64,000 nt of DNA from Paenibacillus glacialis (GCF_001637205.1 NZ_LVJH01000027.1:62001-126000), one strand, 5' to 3'; numbered from the stretch's first letter, positions 1-8,933 are shown. Notes: a model not told the origin generated them from the letters alone. Numbers and translations are program-made.

Positions 1-12
1 GTCTCTGTTATC

Positions 13-1194
13 CTATTTAATAAATATCCCAGCAACCGTTGCAGAAAGAATGCTAACTAAGGTTGCTCCATATAGTAATTTCAGACCAAAACGTGCTACA
101 ACATTCCCTTGCTTCTCACTTAGACCTTTTACTGCACCGGCGATAATACCGATGGACGAGAAATTTGCGAACGAAACAAGGAATACAGATATAATCCCAA
201 CTGTGCGTGAGGATAGATCGGTGTACTTACCAAGCTCAAGCATGGCAACGAACTCATTGGAGACCATTTTTGTAGCCATAATACTCCCCGCATCAACTGT
301 TTCTTTCCATGGAACACCCATGATGAAAGCGAATGGCGCAAAAATGTAACCGAGTAATTGTTGAAACGATACTCCGAAGATGCCACTAAAGAGCCCGTTA
401 ATCAGTGCGATTAAAGCCACAAAACCAATTAACATCGCGGCTACTACAATAGCGACTTTGAAGCCGTCCATGATATATTCCCCAAGCATTTCAAAAAACG
501 ATTGTTTTTCTTCTGCCTGCATCTCTATAATATCCTCATCTTTCTCGACGGTATAAGGATTTAGGATAGAACTAATAATAAATCCACCAAACAAGTTAAG
601 AACAAGCGCCGTTACTACATATTTGGCATCTATTATTGCCATATATGATCCTACAATGGACATGGATACTGTAGACATTGCGGAGGCGCATAATGTATAG
701 AGCCGATGTTTTGGTAGCATACCTATCTGTTTTTTAACAGAAATGAATACCTCGGATTGTCCCAAAACAGCGGAAGCAACCGCATTATACGATTCCAACT
801 TACCCATACCATTCACCTTGCTTAGAACAAGACCAATATATTTAATAATGAAGGGTAAAACTTTGATGTACTGCAAAATTCCAATGAGGGCTGAAATAAA
901 CACAATCGGCAATAACACCGATATAAAGAACGAGAATTGCCCTTCGTTAAGAACCCCACCAAATACAAAGTCAACACCAACTGCTGCATACTCCAACAAT
1001 TTCTCAAATACACTTGAAACACCTTTAATTAAGTAAGCTCCCACAACTGTATTTAATAACACAGCCGCTAAAATGAACTGTAAGATAATCATGACAATCA
1101 ATGGTCGATAGCGGATATCCCTTTTATTGTTGCTTCCGATGTACGAAAGCCCAAAAACAATAAGTATGCCAAGTATAACAAGTAAGTATCTCAT
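13..1194 (-). CDS. nupC: NupC-type concentrative nucleoside transporter
   Basis: A 393-residue, almost wholly hydrophobic protein of the CNT family, which imports nucleosides with a proton or sodium ion across the cytoplasmic membrane. Seen: a short N-terminal hairpin of membrane segments, the gate-like stretch near residues 90-100, the conserved region around residues 140-180 ([25 protein letters not shown]), and the C-terminal core with NEFVAM and FANFSSIG. Length fits the family (about 390-400). The ATG is preceded by AGGAGA. It is the last gene of the leftward deoC-cdd-nupC run, so it should supply the substrates those enzymes break down. The stop lies 13 bases from the window edge, so any terminator lies outside. 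Confidence 0.96.
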   Translation of the reverse strand: MRYLLVILGILIVFGLSYIGSNNKRDIRYRPLIVMIILQFILAAVLLNTVVGAYLIKGVSSVFEKLLEYAAVGVDFVFGGVLNEGQFSFFISVLLPIVFISALIGILQYIKVLPFIIKYIGLVLSKVNGMGKLESYNAVASAVLGQSEVFISVKKQIGMLPKHRLYTLCASAMSTVSMSIVGSYMAIIDAKYVVTALVLNLFGGFIISSILNPYTVEKDEDIIEMQAEEKQSFFEMLGEYIMDGFKVAIVVAAMLIGFVALIALINGLFSGIFGVSFQQLLGYIFAPFAFIMGVPWKETVDAGSIMATKMVSNEFVAMLELGKYTDLSSRTVGIISVFLVSFANFSSIGIIAGAVKGLSEKQGNVVARFGLKLLYGATLVSILSATVAGIFIK

Positions 1195-1243
1195 GTTGTG
1201 TATTTCTCCTAGTAAATAATTGAGTTATATTACATTAAAATGG

Positions 1244-1258
1244 TGTGAAGCGCTTACA
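1244..1258. promoter_or_regulatory. Possible catabolite-response (cre-like) element between cdd and nupC
   Basis: TGTGAAGCGCTTACA contains the palindromic core AAGCGCTT typical of CcpA sites, but one arm is shifted by a base relative to the usual consensus. It sits about 50 bases upstream of nupC inside the operon. Carbon catabolite repression of nucleoside use is known in Bacillus. Whether this site works is inference. Confidence 0.3.
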
Positions 1259-1279
1259 TATTTGACCAAAAAAACCAAA

Positions 1280-1675
1280 TTATTTATTCATATCCTTAGA
1301 TTGGAATGCTCCCGGCAAAAGCTGTGCCATGGTCCATTCTTCTGTATTTCCATGCAGATTCGTTAAATAAATCTTGGTATTCTCATCACAAAACTCCGCC
1401 AATACTTGCCGGCAGGCACCACAAGGTGAAACGGGACCTTCTGTATCTGCTACCACAGCAATGGCTTCAATAATATGTTCTCCTTCTGAGACTGCTTTAA
1501 AAATAGCTGTACGTTCTGCACAATTAGTTAGTCCAAAAGAAGCATTCTCAATATTACATCCTGTATAAATCCGCTTGCTTCCTGTTAATACAGCAGCTCC
1601 AACTGCAAAATGGGAATATGGGATATGGGCATGCTTTCGTGCCTCTATTGCTTCTTTAATCAACTGTTCCTTCAT
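1280..1675 (-). CDS. cdd: Cytidine deaminase
   Basis: Hydrolytic deamination of cytidine and deoxycytidine to uridine and deoxyuridine in the cytosol. Counting from the chosen start it is 131 residues, the size of tetrameric bacterial cytidine deaminases. Seen: the zinc/catalytic motif N-C52-A-E54, with E54 the proton shuttle, and the second zinc pair P-C85-x-x-C88. The start at 1675 was chosen over the longer ATG at 1726 because AGGGGG lies at the right distance upstream and the family begins with a sequence like MKEQLI. It lies 57 bases after deoC and 85 before nupC, so it is probably co-transcribed with both. Confidence 0.96.
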   Translation of the reverse strand: MKEQLIKEAIEARKHAHIPYSHFAVGAAVLTGSKRIYTGCNIENASFGLTNCAERTAIFKAVSEGEHIIEAIAVVADTEGPVSPCGACRQVLAEFCDENTKIYLTNLHGNTEEWTMAQLLPGAFQSKDMNK

Positions 1676-1693
1676 TGTTATTCCCCCTGTAAG

Positions 1694-1714
1694 GCTGCTC
1701 CATGATGGAGCAGC
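1694..1714 (-). other. Perfect 9-bp hairpin in the deoC-cdd spacer
   Basis: GCTGCTCCA and TGGAGCAGC flank a three-base loop. On the coding strand it ends shortly before the cdd ribosome binding site and is not followed by a T-run, so it is not an ordinary terminator. It may act in mRNA processing, stability or translation of cdd (inference). Confidence 0.45.
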
Positions 1715-1732
1715 ACAGATATACAAATATAA

Positions 1733-2401
1733 TTAGTACGACGACGATGATTGCTCGCCTTCCATTATTTTCACGCCTGAACTAGCACCGATTCTGGATG
1801 CACCTGCCGCAATCAATTTTTCCATATCTTCAAGGTTGCGAACTCCTCCGGAAGCTTTAACTCCGATATTTTCACCTACAGTTTTGCGCATCAGAGCCAC
1901 ATCCTCAACCGTTGCTCCTCCAGTCGAGAATCCCGTCGATGTTTTAACAAATTCAGCCCCAGCTTTAACCGATAGTTCACAAGCCAATTTCTTTTCTTCA
2001 TCCGTCAAGAGACAAGCTTCAATAATTACTTTTACAAGCGCTTTGTCAGTTGCGGCATCAACGACCCCTTTAATATCTTGTACAACATAATCATAATCTC
2101 CGTCTTTCAAAGCAGCGATGTTAATAACTACATCAACCTCATCCGCTCCACACTCAATGGCATTGCTTGCTTCAAAAGCTTTGGTTGCACTAGTATTCGC
2201 TCCAAGTGGAAATCCTATCACCGTACACACATTCACTTTGCTATTCGCCAACTGTTCAGCAGCATAAGCTACCCATGTTGGATTCACACATACGGATGCA
2301 AATTCATATTTTTTAGCTTCTTCTGTTAATTTTGTAATTTCATTCTTTGTTGCGTCTGCACGTAAAAGCGTATGATCGATCATTCCTGATAAGTTAATCA
2401 T
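1733..2401 (-). CDS. deoC: Deoxyribose-phosphate aldolase
   Basis: Class I aldolase cleaving 2-deoxyribose-5-phosphate to acetaldehyde and glyceraldehyde-3-phosphate, the final step of deoxynucleoside catabolism. The 222-residue length is standard. Seen: D90 in ADEVDVV, the Schiff-base lysine K153 in EFVKTSTGF, and the assisting lysine K182 in GVKASGG. The ATG is preceded by GAAGGGTG. It is the first gene of the operon, directly behind the DeoR-type promoter. The last residues (a Ser-rich tail ending SSSSY) differ from most homologues but do not affect the barrel. Confidence 0.97.
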   Translation of the reverse strand: MINLSGMIDHTLLRADATKNEITKLTEEAKKYEFASVCVNPTWVAYAAEQLANSKVNVCTVIGFPLGANTSATKAFEASNAIECGADEVDVVINIAALKDGDYDYVVQDIKGVVDAATDKALVKVIIEACLLTDEEKKLACELSVKAGAEFVKTSTGFSTGGATVEDVALMRKTVGENIGVKASGGVRNLEDMEKLIAAGASRIGASSGVKIMEGEQSSSSY

Positions 2402-2437
2402 TTCGTCATCACCCTTCTTTTATACGAATCCTTAAGT

Positions 2438-2498
2438 ACATGTTTACAATACCACCATGTTGAACATTTGTAAACACCTTATTGAAATTATGTTCAAT
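2438..2498 (-). promoter_or_regulatory. deoC operon promoter with DeoR operator
   Basis: On the minus strand a TTTACA -35 (2469-2474) and a TATTGT -10 (2446-2451) are separated by exactly 17 bases. Upstream lies the palindrome ATTGAA-N6-TTCAAT (2481-2498). A further TTCAA half-site (2460-2464) lies between the -35 and -10. For a start point near 2438 the palindrome spans about -60 to -43. As I recall, this is the arrangement described for Bacillus subtilis DeoR. The match makes DeoR control of this operon very likely. Confidence 0.8.
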
Positions 2499-2634
2499 AG
2501 AGTTTTTTTCTTGATCCCTTTATCATTTGGTTATCTTATTACTTACCCAAATATATAACAAGCCTTCAACACCAGTAAAAATTGGCATTAAAAGCTCATT
2601 TCCATCCTATACTTAATAAAATCATTGCTCTGAT

Positions 2635-3570
2635 TTATCTTAACAACGTTTGAGCAGTGAATTGATCCGTAATTAATATGTTCGCATACTTACCTGCAAG
2701 CGCAGCTTGAATAGCTTCAATTTTGCGTTGCCCTCCTGCAATAAGAATAGATTTTTCTTTTTTTCTAAGTTCAGAAAGATCAATTCCTACCGTACGATTA
2801 TTGATTGCCTCACTACATATTTCCCCTTCAGTATTGAAGAACCGCGAGCAAATATCTCCCGCCCCCGTACGTCCGAGCAATTCCTTCTCTTGTTCATTGA
2901 AATAACCTAGTCGGAATAGAAGCGCATTCTCCTGTACAGTCCCAACCGTAAAAGCAGCAATATTCGCTTGTCTACCTAATTCAATGATCCGCCCAATGTG
3001 TCGGTCTTCCTCTACCATTCGTTTTACTTCGATACTATCGAAAATAACAGGTAAAGGTAAATAACGTGCAATCGTCTGGAATGCCTCTGCGAATAAATTC
3101 ACGATTTCAGCAGCGTACGTATTCACTTGAGAATGACTTACTCCGCCCTTTAATTGGACCACTTCTACGCCTTTCAGTGGTTTCGATTGTAAATGAAGAG
3201 CTACAGAATGCATGGTTGTTCCCCACGTAACTCCGATAATATCTCCATCTTGTACGATCTCATGAATAAATTCAGCTGCTTTTTTGCTGATATGTTTTTT
3301 GATTTCTTCATATTCATTGAGTGGTGAATAACATAACTGAACCGTATCTAATTGGTAGCGATTCTTCAGTTCACTCGCTAATATATCCAAGTCTTCTCGG
3401 GGGTCAATAATATCAATTCTCACATATCCTTTTTCTTTCGCATGCTGTAGTAATCTAGAAACTGTCGGCCGGGATACACCCAATAAGCTCGCAATCTGTT
3501 GCTGACTATAATCAGACTGGTAATATAGTCTTGCCGCTTCAATACTTAAGCGTTGCTTCTCACTATCCAT
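2635..3570 (-). CDS. deoR: DeoR, SorC-family repressor of the deoxynucleoside operon
   Basis: A 311-residue SorC/DeoR-type transcription factor. Seen: an N-terminal helix-turn-helix (YSQQQIASLLGVSRPTVSRL, roughly residues 20-40) and a C-terminal sugar-phosphate-binding isomerase-like fold, with motifs such as GVTWGTTM and the late VGIDL. The known B. subtilis protein of this type responds to deoxyribose-5-phosphate. The ATG at 3570 was preferred over a GTG at 3585 because AAGTGAG overlaps that GTG and is better spaced for the ATG. It lies just upstream of deoC in the same direction, separated by the operator-promoter, as in Bacillus. Confidence 0.93.
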   Translation of the reverse strand: MDSEKQRLSIEAARLYYQSDYSQQQIASLLGVSRPTVSRLLQHAKEKGYVRIDIIDPREDLDILASELKNRYQLDTVQLCYSPLNEYEEIKKHISKKAAEFIHEIVQDGDIIGVTWGTTMHSVALHLQSKPLKGVEVVQLKGGVSHSQVNTYAAEIVNLFAEAFQTIARYLPLPVIFDSIEVKRMVEEDRHIGRIIELGRQANIAAFTVGTVQENALLFRLGYFNEQEKELLGRTGAGDICSRFFNTEGEICSEAINNRTVGIDLSELRKKEKSILIAGGQRKIEAIQAALAGKYANILITDQFTAQTLLR

Positions 3571-3601
3571 TGTTATCCAACTCACTTATTTTATTTGTCC
3601 C

Positions 3602-3628
3602 ACTATGTATCCTCTAATTATACATAGT
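3602..3628 (-). promoter_or_regulatory. Inverted repeat over the probable deoR promoter
   Basis: ACTATGTAT and ATACATAGT form a perfect 9-bp inverted repeat with a 9-base spacer. A TATAAT (minus strand, 3617-3622) lies inside it, about 50 bases before deoR. No good -35 is visible. It could be an operator for autoregulation or for another factor; it does not resemble the DeoR site. Confidence 0.4.
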
Positions 3629-3685
3629 TCCGCTTGGTTTTATATATGAATTAACGGTGGAAAATCCAAAAGCTATCGCACACGT

Positions 3686-3964
3686 TTATTTTAGCTCTTT
3701 AAAAGAATCAATAAATACTCTTGGGTCTGCTCTCACCGTGTAAGGGTATACGCCTTGCTTGGTGTGTAGATATAGGAAACCTCCTTCGCCGCCGATATTT
3801 CTATACGACATGTCAAATACATCCTCTATGGGAAACTCTTGATATTGAGTCATTACTTTATCTTCATACAAATACATATCGCGATCATTTACTACCGTCA
3901 TTTGTTCGGTACTGGTAACTTTTCTATGAATTTTGTAATACGATTGTTTAGCGATCCAATTCAT
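3686..3964 (-). CDS. Small conserved-looking protein of unknown function (possible PH-like fold)
   Basis: 92 residues from the ATG at 3964, which has GGGAG five bases upstream; the ATG at 3979 overlaps that site and is not preferred. No signal peptide or membrane segment. The pattern (an N-terminal short helix, then alternating beta-strand-like segments, ending in a helix VFIDSFKEL) resembles small bacterial PH-domain-like proteins, but this is only an impression. It stands alone between deoR and the terminator of the next gene. Confidence 0.7.
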   Translation of the reverse strand: MNWIAKQSYYKIHRKVTSTEQMTVVNDRDMYLYEDKVMTQYQEFPIEDVFDMSYRNIGGEGGFLYLHTKQGVYPYTVRADPRVFIDSFKELK

Positions 3965-4105
3965 TGTGGCTCCCTTCATGATGTCCTAAATTACTATTGT
4001 TAATATCTATTATACCTAGAAAATGTTCATGAGTTAAATCAAAGATAAATTCGACTATTGACATCCATGATATAACCGTTTTATTTCAAGTGACTGCCGT
4101 CGCAC

Positions 4106-4132
4106 AAAAATGAGAGTCCATTCGGACTCTCA
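4106..4132 (-). terminator. Rho-independent terminator of the FN3 protein gene
   Basis: TGAGAGTCC and GGACTCTCA pair around a 4-base loop; on the minus strand the stem is followed by ATTTTTG. It lies 55 bases after the stop of the gene at 4187-4552. Confidence 0.85.
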
Positions 4133-4186
4133 TTACGTTATTACAAGAGCACACCAGCAAGAATGAATACTTGCTTGCTCAGAAAA

Positions 4187-4552
4187 TCAGTTTACTATCT
4201 CTTTTACTTGTTCGGAGTATACTCCATTTTTGACCGTTTGAAAGATATACCAGTATTGCTTATTAGAACTCACAGTAGTGTTATCCCACAAGACGGTGGT
4301 TCCTTTTGTCAATTGTTTCTTGAATACCTCAACCAAATTGGTTCTGTTAAGTTTAATAACCCGAACATAATCATAATCAGTCGTGGGATTCGTCCACTCG
4401 AGAGTTACTGGGTTAGTACTGGTAATATGAAGGTTGGTGACTGGGTCCGGCGCGGCCGCCGAGGCGATCGGAATAATCGAAAACATCAGAATGAAGCATA
4501 AAACCAGGATACGGAAAACCGAGTGTTGCGGCCTACTTTTCAATAACAACAT
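4187..4552 (-). CDS. Small secreted protein with one fibronectin type III-like domain
   Basis: 121 residues: a signal peptide (basic start, hydrophobic core, cleavage near IASAAA at about residue 33), then one FN3-like beta-sandwich (PDPVTNLHITSTNPVTLEW, a tyrosine-rich middle, and the strand KQYWYIFQTVKNG). No catalytic motif, no anchor. AGGAGG precedes the ATG at ideal spacing. It is flanked downstream by a terminator and upstream by about 220 AT-rich bases after the next gene's terminator, so it is monocistronic. FN3 domains in secreted bacterial proteins usually mediate binding or spacing; the partner here is unknown. Confidence 0.82.
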   Translation of the reverse strand: MLLLKSRPQHSVFRILVLCFILMFSIIPIASAAAPDPVTNLHITSTNPVTLEWTNPTTDYDYVRVIKLNRTNLVEVFKKQLTKGTTVLWDNTTVSSNKQYWYIFQTVKNGVYSEQVKEIVN

Positions 4553-4771
4553 CTTTATTCCTCCTTTGATATAGAAAATATATAATTATTTTGCGATTAA
4601 CGAGTGCTCCTCCTTTCATTCTGTTGTCAGTTTTCGATTGTATATCTATAACTATATTAACATATATTGTTAATAAAAAGATCGATATTCTATTAAATTT
4701 TAAATTAATTTAGTTTATTCCTTTATCATTCATTGATAAATGGTATGTTATAACGAACGATTGTTTAATCC

Positions 4772-4818
4772 AAAAGAACCAGTTCATCACACAATTCTGT
4801 GTTTAGGCTGGTTCTTTT
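4772..4818 (-). terminator. Terminator of the large secreted protein gene
   Basis: AAAAGAACCAG pairs with CTGGTTCTTTT; an inner CACA/TGTG extends the stem. On the minus strand it is followed by T-rich sequence and it lies 32 bases after the stop of the gene at 4850. Confidence 0.8.
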
Positions 4819-4849
4819 TGTATATGAGATGAAATGCTAATTCGGTCTC

Positions 4850-7800
4850 TTATTTCACGACATTAATCGTAATAGTGTTACCTGAAGTTGCTCCCGCAGC
4901 ATTAATCAATTCGCTCCGATATTCATACTTGCCTGGCGCTCTGCCTGACAATGCTGTCACTGCACTTTGCGCACTTGACGCTGTCTCCACGAGATTCTTA
5001 GTATCGATTAATACGCCATTCTCATATAGTCGATATTCCGAACCGTTCGTTCCCCACCACATGTTCATCGTAACATTATAATTCCCGTCTCCATCCCAAT
5101 TATCGTGAGACAACACAGATTGTGCAGGAGTAGCTGCGGATATCGTTACAATGAGTTCATTGCTTGTCGTTGTGCCGAATGCATTCGTTAATTCAGCAGT
5201 ATACTTATAAGTCCCATTGGTTCTTCCCGTTATTTCAGTCTTTACGCTTTGGGCAGAAGGCGAAGCATCTGTTAAGTTCTGTGTGTTAATGAGTACACCA
5301 TTCTCATATAGTTTGAACTCACTACCGTTATTGCCCCACCATAAATCCATTGTTACCGTGTAATTACCATTCTTAAATCCATTAACATTTCCACTCGTAT
5401 CGGATAATACGGGTTTACCTGGTAACCCCGTTGCTAGAGGATTACTAACTTTGAAGTTAATACTTCTCTCAGATTGATTGCCAGCTAGATCGAGCACGAT
5501 ATATTGAATGGTATGAACACCTAGACCAAGGTCTGCAGCTTTCACTACATCACCACTATTGATTTCTTTACCATCTAATAATAACTTTTGTGTTGATAGG
5601 CCAGACAACGAATCCGTACTTACAAGCTCATACTTCAGAACATCCTCTAGTTTTACATCAGTTACCTCTTTACCGTTTTGAGTGACAGTTACTGAAGGTG
5701 CTGTCTTGTCCAATTTCACTTGCAAAGACTGCACCGCTTCAATTAGACCAGTAGCTGTCGAGGAATAATACTGAATCGTATGAATTCCATCTGTTTGGAA
5801 GTTAATTGGCCCCGTATAAGATACTTCTGATCCACCATTTATAGTATATTTCGTCGAAATGATATCCGTTTGACTCCCCTTTGCCGCCAATGTAAGTGTT
5901 ACATCGTTGTTGTACCAACCATTCAGATTAGGTACGGAGGAGAATGAAGCCGTTGTAACGGGTACGATCGGTACAACAGAACTAGCGAAGTCGCTGCTAC
6001 CTCTAGGTTTTAATTGATATACACCTTTGAAGATTGCTGATACCCCTGTCACATCAACAACTTGTCCTTCTTTATAAGAAAAGTCTGCTAAATTCAAGCC
6101 AGTTCGTACGTCTACTCTTACATGAGTGCTTACAGATCCGTTAACTGCATCGAATTCAAAAGAACCCGTAGGCGTTGCACCGATGATATTGCGAATCGTA
6201 ACATCACGAAGTTGTACGAGTTGTCCTTGGTTCGCATCATTCGCACTTGCTACTTGCGGAACTGGAAGAGAAGTTGTTCCTGTCTTAACAATAGCAATGG
6301 GATCAATCAGTTCAAGTTCTGTGTTATAGAGTGCAAGTGGCGCTGTTATTTTCACAGTATCGCCTTGATGAAATCCGCTTAGTTGTTGAAAAACATAGAT
6401 GCCTGCTGTTTCATCTTGAAGATAAAATGCCTGACCCCCAAAGGAACCTGGTTCAGTCGTAACAACACCTTCGACTGTCACGGTTGTTCCCAGAGCTTTA
6501 TTACGAGCTTCAGCAAGCGTAATTTTGCTCGGAATTGGATTTCCTTCAGCCGGTAGTTCCTCAGCAGGAACATTGGCTAACTGGACCGATGAAGTGAGGA
6601 GATTGTTACCATTTTGTCTCAGTCTGAGATTAGCCGCACCCAGTGTCCCAGGCTTAATTCTAACCGTAAGGTCTTTATAGGCACGTCCATTTGCATTCGA
6701 TGTTAAGCTATAAGTCGAACTATAAGCAAAAGCGGATGGCCAAGTACCGTCTTCATTTTGAACCTTAGCCACTTGTGTCCCACCACTTGTCAGGTAAATA
6801 CCAGTACTGAATCCTGTCACGGTAGTATTCGCTGCTAGGTTGTCGACGACTACGCGTATTTTGAAATCCTGGGCGTTAGGAAGTTGAGCTTGATGTACAA
6901 AGCTGTAAGTCACAGCAGCACTAGGTGTTGAACTTCCATAAGATCCAGGTTTAAACGTCGAACTATCCCACCATTTGTAGCCAGCAGCAGGTGCTGACCA
7001 TGGTTCTGATTGAGGTTCTGTTGAAGTCTCTGGCGTTTCAATAGGTAACAACACGGTCTTCTGATCAAGCTGTAAGTTGCTTACCTGATTTAGATTTGTA
7101 TAACTTTCTTTCTTGGATAACCAGTTAACGATATTAACCAATAACACACCATCATTTTGTTCTTTAAAACCGTCATAAGTTGTTTTTTTCGTGCCTGTTT
7201 CTTCACGTAGGTATTTAGGTGTTGCATCTTCAACTGGTGAGGAATCTCCAATAAATGCAGCTTTCCCCGCCCCCACTTTGGATACAGCCGCATATGGACC
7301 TTCGGCGACTCCGCCACCATTATATACCCCTTGATCAACAGCATTTGGCCAAGCTTGATTTGTATTAGGAAGATACACAATTCCTTTGGCCATGGTTGGG
7401 TCCATTATCGCAAGTGTTGATCCAGCGTGCATGGCAACTGTCGATACACCTGACGTAATTCCAAAGGCTTGGTTAGGTGCTACGATATTATTCGCTGTAA
7501 TATCACCTAACGCATTATAGCGAAAACGAACACCGAACTTCGACCCAAGCCAGTCAGAACTTACAACACCCTGCATAGCTGCAGAATTACGTTCGTCTGT
7601 GCTCATTCCTTTGGCAGGATCGACCCATGCACCACGACGATAACCATTCATCGCCTCTGATCCGTCCCATCGATTCTTGTTACGATCTGCATTATAGTGA
7701 TCTCCTATGAAGAAGATACTGTTACCGCCTTGCACATATTGTTCCATAGCAATTTGTTCACTTTGTTTAAAGGGAATATTAGCTTCTGCAATGACGAACA

Positions 7801-8140
7801 CATCATAGTCTTTCAAATCATTGTAGGTAATTGGGGTTGTTTTACGAAGTTCTTTCACATCGTAACCATTGTTCGCTAGTGCATTTCCGAAATCTGAAAA
7901 GGCTCCATCAATGACCCAGTCGGCCGCCCCAGCTGTCTGTCCATGCGTGTTGTCGAATAGAACCTTCTTACCTGCATTTTCATTGACAACTTTAGCTTGG
8001 ATGTAAGGTGCCGCGTCAGTTGGTCCCTCTGCGAATACTGATGGATTACCACTATTCAACCCTACTTGAAACGATAACGCCAAAGACACTGCAATTGCTG
8101 ACTTCACAAATCCGGCTTGGAATCTAGTAAACTTTCTCAT
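4850..8140 (-). CDS. Large secreted multidomain protein (GATase-like, OB-fold, Ig-like repeats)
   Basis: 1096 residues from the ATG at 8140, which has GGAGG six bases upstream; the ATG at 8143 is too close. Seen in order: signal peptide (1 to about 38); a glutamine-amidotransferase-like domain (about 48-345: KVLFDNTHGQ start, IFFIGDHY, a late AAFIGDSSP); a beta-sandwich region (about 385-535); an OB-fold like those in YhcR-type extracellular nucleases (about 540-720, EGVVTTEPG, FYLQDETAGIYVF); Ig-like or OmpL47-like modules (about 725-905); and two tandem 85-90-residue repeats, each with a Tyr-x-Val-Thr-Met strand, a WWG-N-GSE motif and LYENGVLI. No nuclease catalytic domain was recognised. 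The C-terminal repeats resemble binding modules of Paenibacillus glycosidases. Substrate unknown. Confidence 0.88.
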   Translation of the reverse strand: MRKFTRFQAGFVKSAIAVSLALSFQVGLNSGNPSVFAEGPTDAAPYIQAKVVNENAGKKVLFDNTHGQTAGAADWVIDGAFSDFGNALANNGYDVKELRKTTPITYNDLKDYDVFVIAEANIPFKQSEQIAMEQYVQGGNSIFFIGDHYNADRNKNRWDGSEAMNGYRRGAWVDPAKGMSTDERNSAAMQGVVSSDWLGSKFGVRFRYNALGDITANNIVAPNQAFGITSGVSTVAMHAGSTLAIMDPTMAKGIVYLPNTNQAWPNAVDQGVYNGGGVAEGPYAAVSKVGAGKAAFIGDSSPVEDATPKYLREETGTKKTTYDGFKEQNDGVLLVNIVNWLSKKESYTNLNQVSNLQLDQKTVLLPIETPETSTEPQSEPWSAPAAGYKWWDSSTFKPGSYGSSTPSAAVTYSFVHQAQLPNAQDFKIRVVVDNLAANTTVTGFSTGIYLTSGGTQVAKVQNEDGTWPSAFAYSSTYSLTSNANGRAYKDLTVRIKPGTLGAANLRLRQNGNNLLTSSVQLANVPAEELPAEGNPIPSKITLAEARNKALGTTVTVEGVVTTEPGSFGGQAFYLQDETAGIYVFQQLSGFHQGDTVKITAPLALYNTELELIDPIAIVKTGTTSLPVPQVASANDANQGQLVQLRDVTIRNIIGATPTGSFEFDAVNGSVSTHVRVDVRTGLNLADFSYKEGQVVDVTGVSAIFKGVYQLKPRGSSDFASSVVPIVPVTTASFSSVPNLNGWYNNDVTLTLAAKGSQTDIISTKYTINGGSEVSYTGPINFQTDGIHTIQYYSSTATGLIEAVQSLQVKLDKTAPSVTVTQNGKEVTDVKLEDVLKYELVSTDSLSGLSTQKLLLDGKEINSGDVVKAADLGLGVHTIQYIVLDLAGNQSERSINFKVSNPLATGLPGKPVLSDTSGNVNGFKNGNYTVTMDLWWGNNGSEFKLYENGVLINTQNLTDASPSAQSVKTEITGRTNGTYKYTAELTNAFGTTTSNELIVTISAATPAQSVLSHDNWDGDGNYNVTMNMWWGTNGSEYRLYENGVLIDTKNLVETASSAQSAVTALSGRAPGKYEYRSELINAAGATSGNTITINVVK

Positions 8141-8382
8141 CATATTCCTCCCATGATTAAAGACTAGTAATTCAACTTCAGTCTATCATGGAAACACTTC
8201 TAAAAGTGTTCATATTTGTTAAAATAATGTAATAATTTTGCGAACAATCAATTATATCATCTGTAATTTAGTATCTATATCGCCAACTAATTTATTCGAA
8301 TTTAACGAAATTATCATATTCTATTAACAATATTAATATATTCTTTTAATACCGCATTCAATCATTAAAGGAGGAATAAATC

Positions 8383-8562
8383 ATGATTAATGATATCCAT
8401 AAAACCTTGTGGATGACGATATTTCTACGTTGTCCTGATCAAGATAAACAAAAATGTATTGCTGAAGTTGTACAATCTAATGATATAAAAATAATGGATA
8501 GCATTCGCTTTCACCTAAGTATGAGGAATCAGCTCCATTTACTTAGGAGTGAACCTAGCTGA
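8383..8562 (+). CDS. 59-residue small protein of unknown function
   Basis: An ATG follows AAAGGAGGAATAAATC, one of the strongest ribosome binding sites in the window. The 59-codon frame (MINDIHKTLWMTIF start, ending LLRSEPS) has no signal peptide and contains two cysteines (C17, C25). A near-perfect terminator lies about 55 bases downstream. It is divergent from the large secreted gene, sharing a 240-base intergenic region that also holds a 7-bp hairpin at 8193-8210. Similar short proteins occur in Paenibacillus-like genomes, but I do not recognise this one. Confidence 0.72.
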   Translation: MINDIHKTLWMTIFLRCPDQDKQKCIAEVVQSNDIKIMDSIRFHLSMRNQLHLLRSEPS

Positions 8563-8618
8563 ATATCCTTTGTACGAATCTACCTTTTATTCACCCATTC
8601 ACTCCATCAACTCATTTC

Positions 8619-8658
8619 AAATAGACACATACCAGAGTGATCTGGCATGTGTCTATTT
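8619..8658 (+). terminator. Long-stem terminator after the 59-aa gene
   Basis: AAATAGACACAT-A-CCAGA pairs with TCTGG-C-ATGTGTCTATTT around GTGA: 17 pairs with one mismatch. T-rich sequence follows on the plus strand. Confidence 0.85.
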
Positions 8659-8734
8659 GTGTATATATCTTCCTTAGAAAGGTTAGACTGTTCAGCATTA
8701 CCTACCAATATGGGCCCATTCTCAATATTGTCCG

Positions 8735-8933
8735 CTAAATCTTTAAAAGGTAATTGGTTGTGCTGTGCCGCTCTGTTGCCTGAAACGCATTATTATATGG
8801 ACGGAATCGTTTAATGGCTTCTTCAGATGTGTTCGCAAGATATAGACTACTTGCACCTGATTGCACCTGAGTCAACAATGGCGTTCTTGGGATCATGACC
8901 GTAATAAGACAAACGCTCACGGTAATGATCCAT
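8735..8933 (-). pseudogene. Remnant of a luciferase-like (LLM) flavin monooxygenase
   Basis: Two reading frames join into one LLM-family stretch. From 8933 down comes MDHYRERLSYYGHDPKNAIV, then in a second frame SSLYLANTSEEAIKRF and RPYNNAFQAT. The break coincides with an exact 10-bp tandem duplication, TTGCACCTGA twice at 8851-8870; removing one copy restores one frame through the junction. Both ends of the gene are missing, with no start upstream and no C-terminal barrel end. The first codon overlaps the GNAT stop. Confidence 0.75.

Noticed and set aside
4452..4459. GCGGCCGC in an AT-rich setting, as if from a vector
   Set aside because: It encodes alanines around the signal cleavage site of the FN3 protein, and nothing vector-like flanks it.
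4163..4501. Plus-strand open frame opposite the FN3 protein
   Set aside because: It overlaps a well-supported signal-peptide protein on the other strand and has no ribosome binding site.
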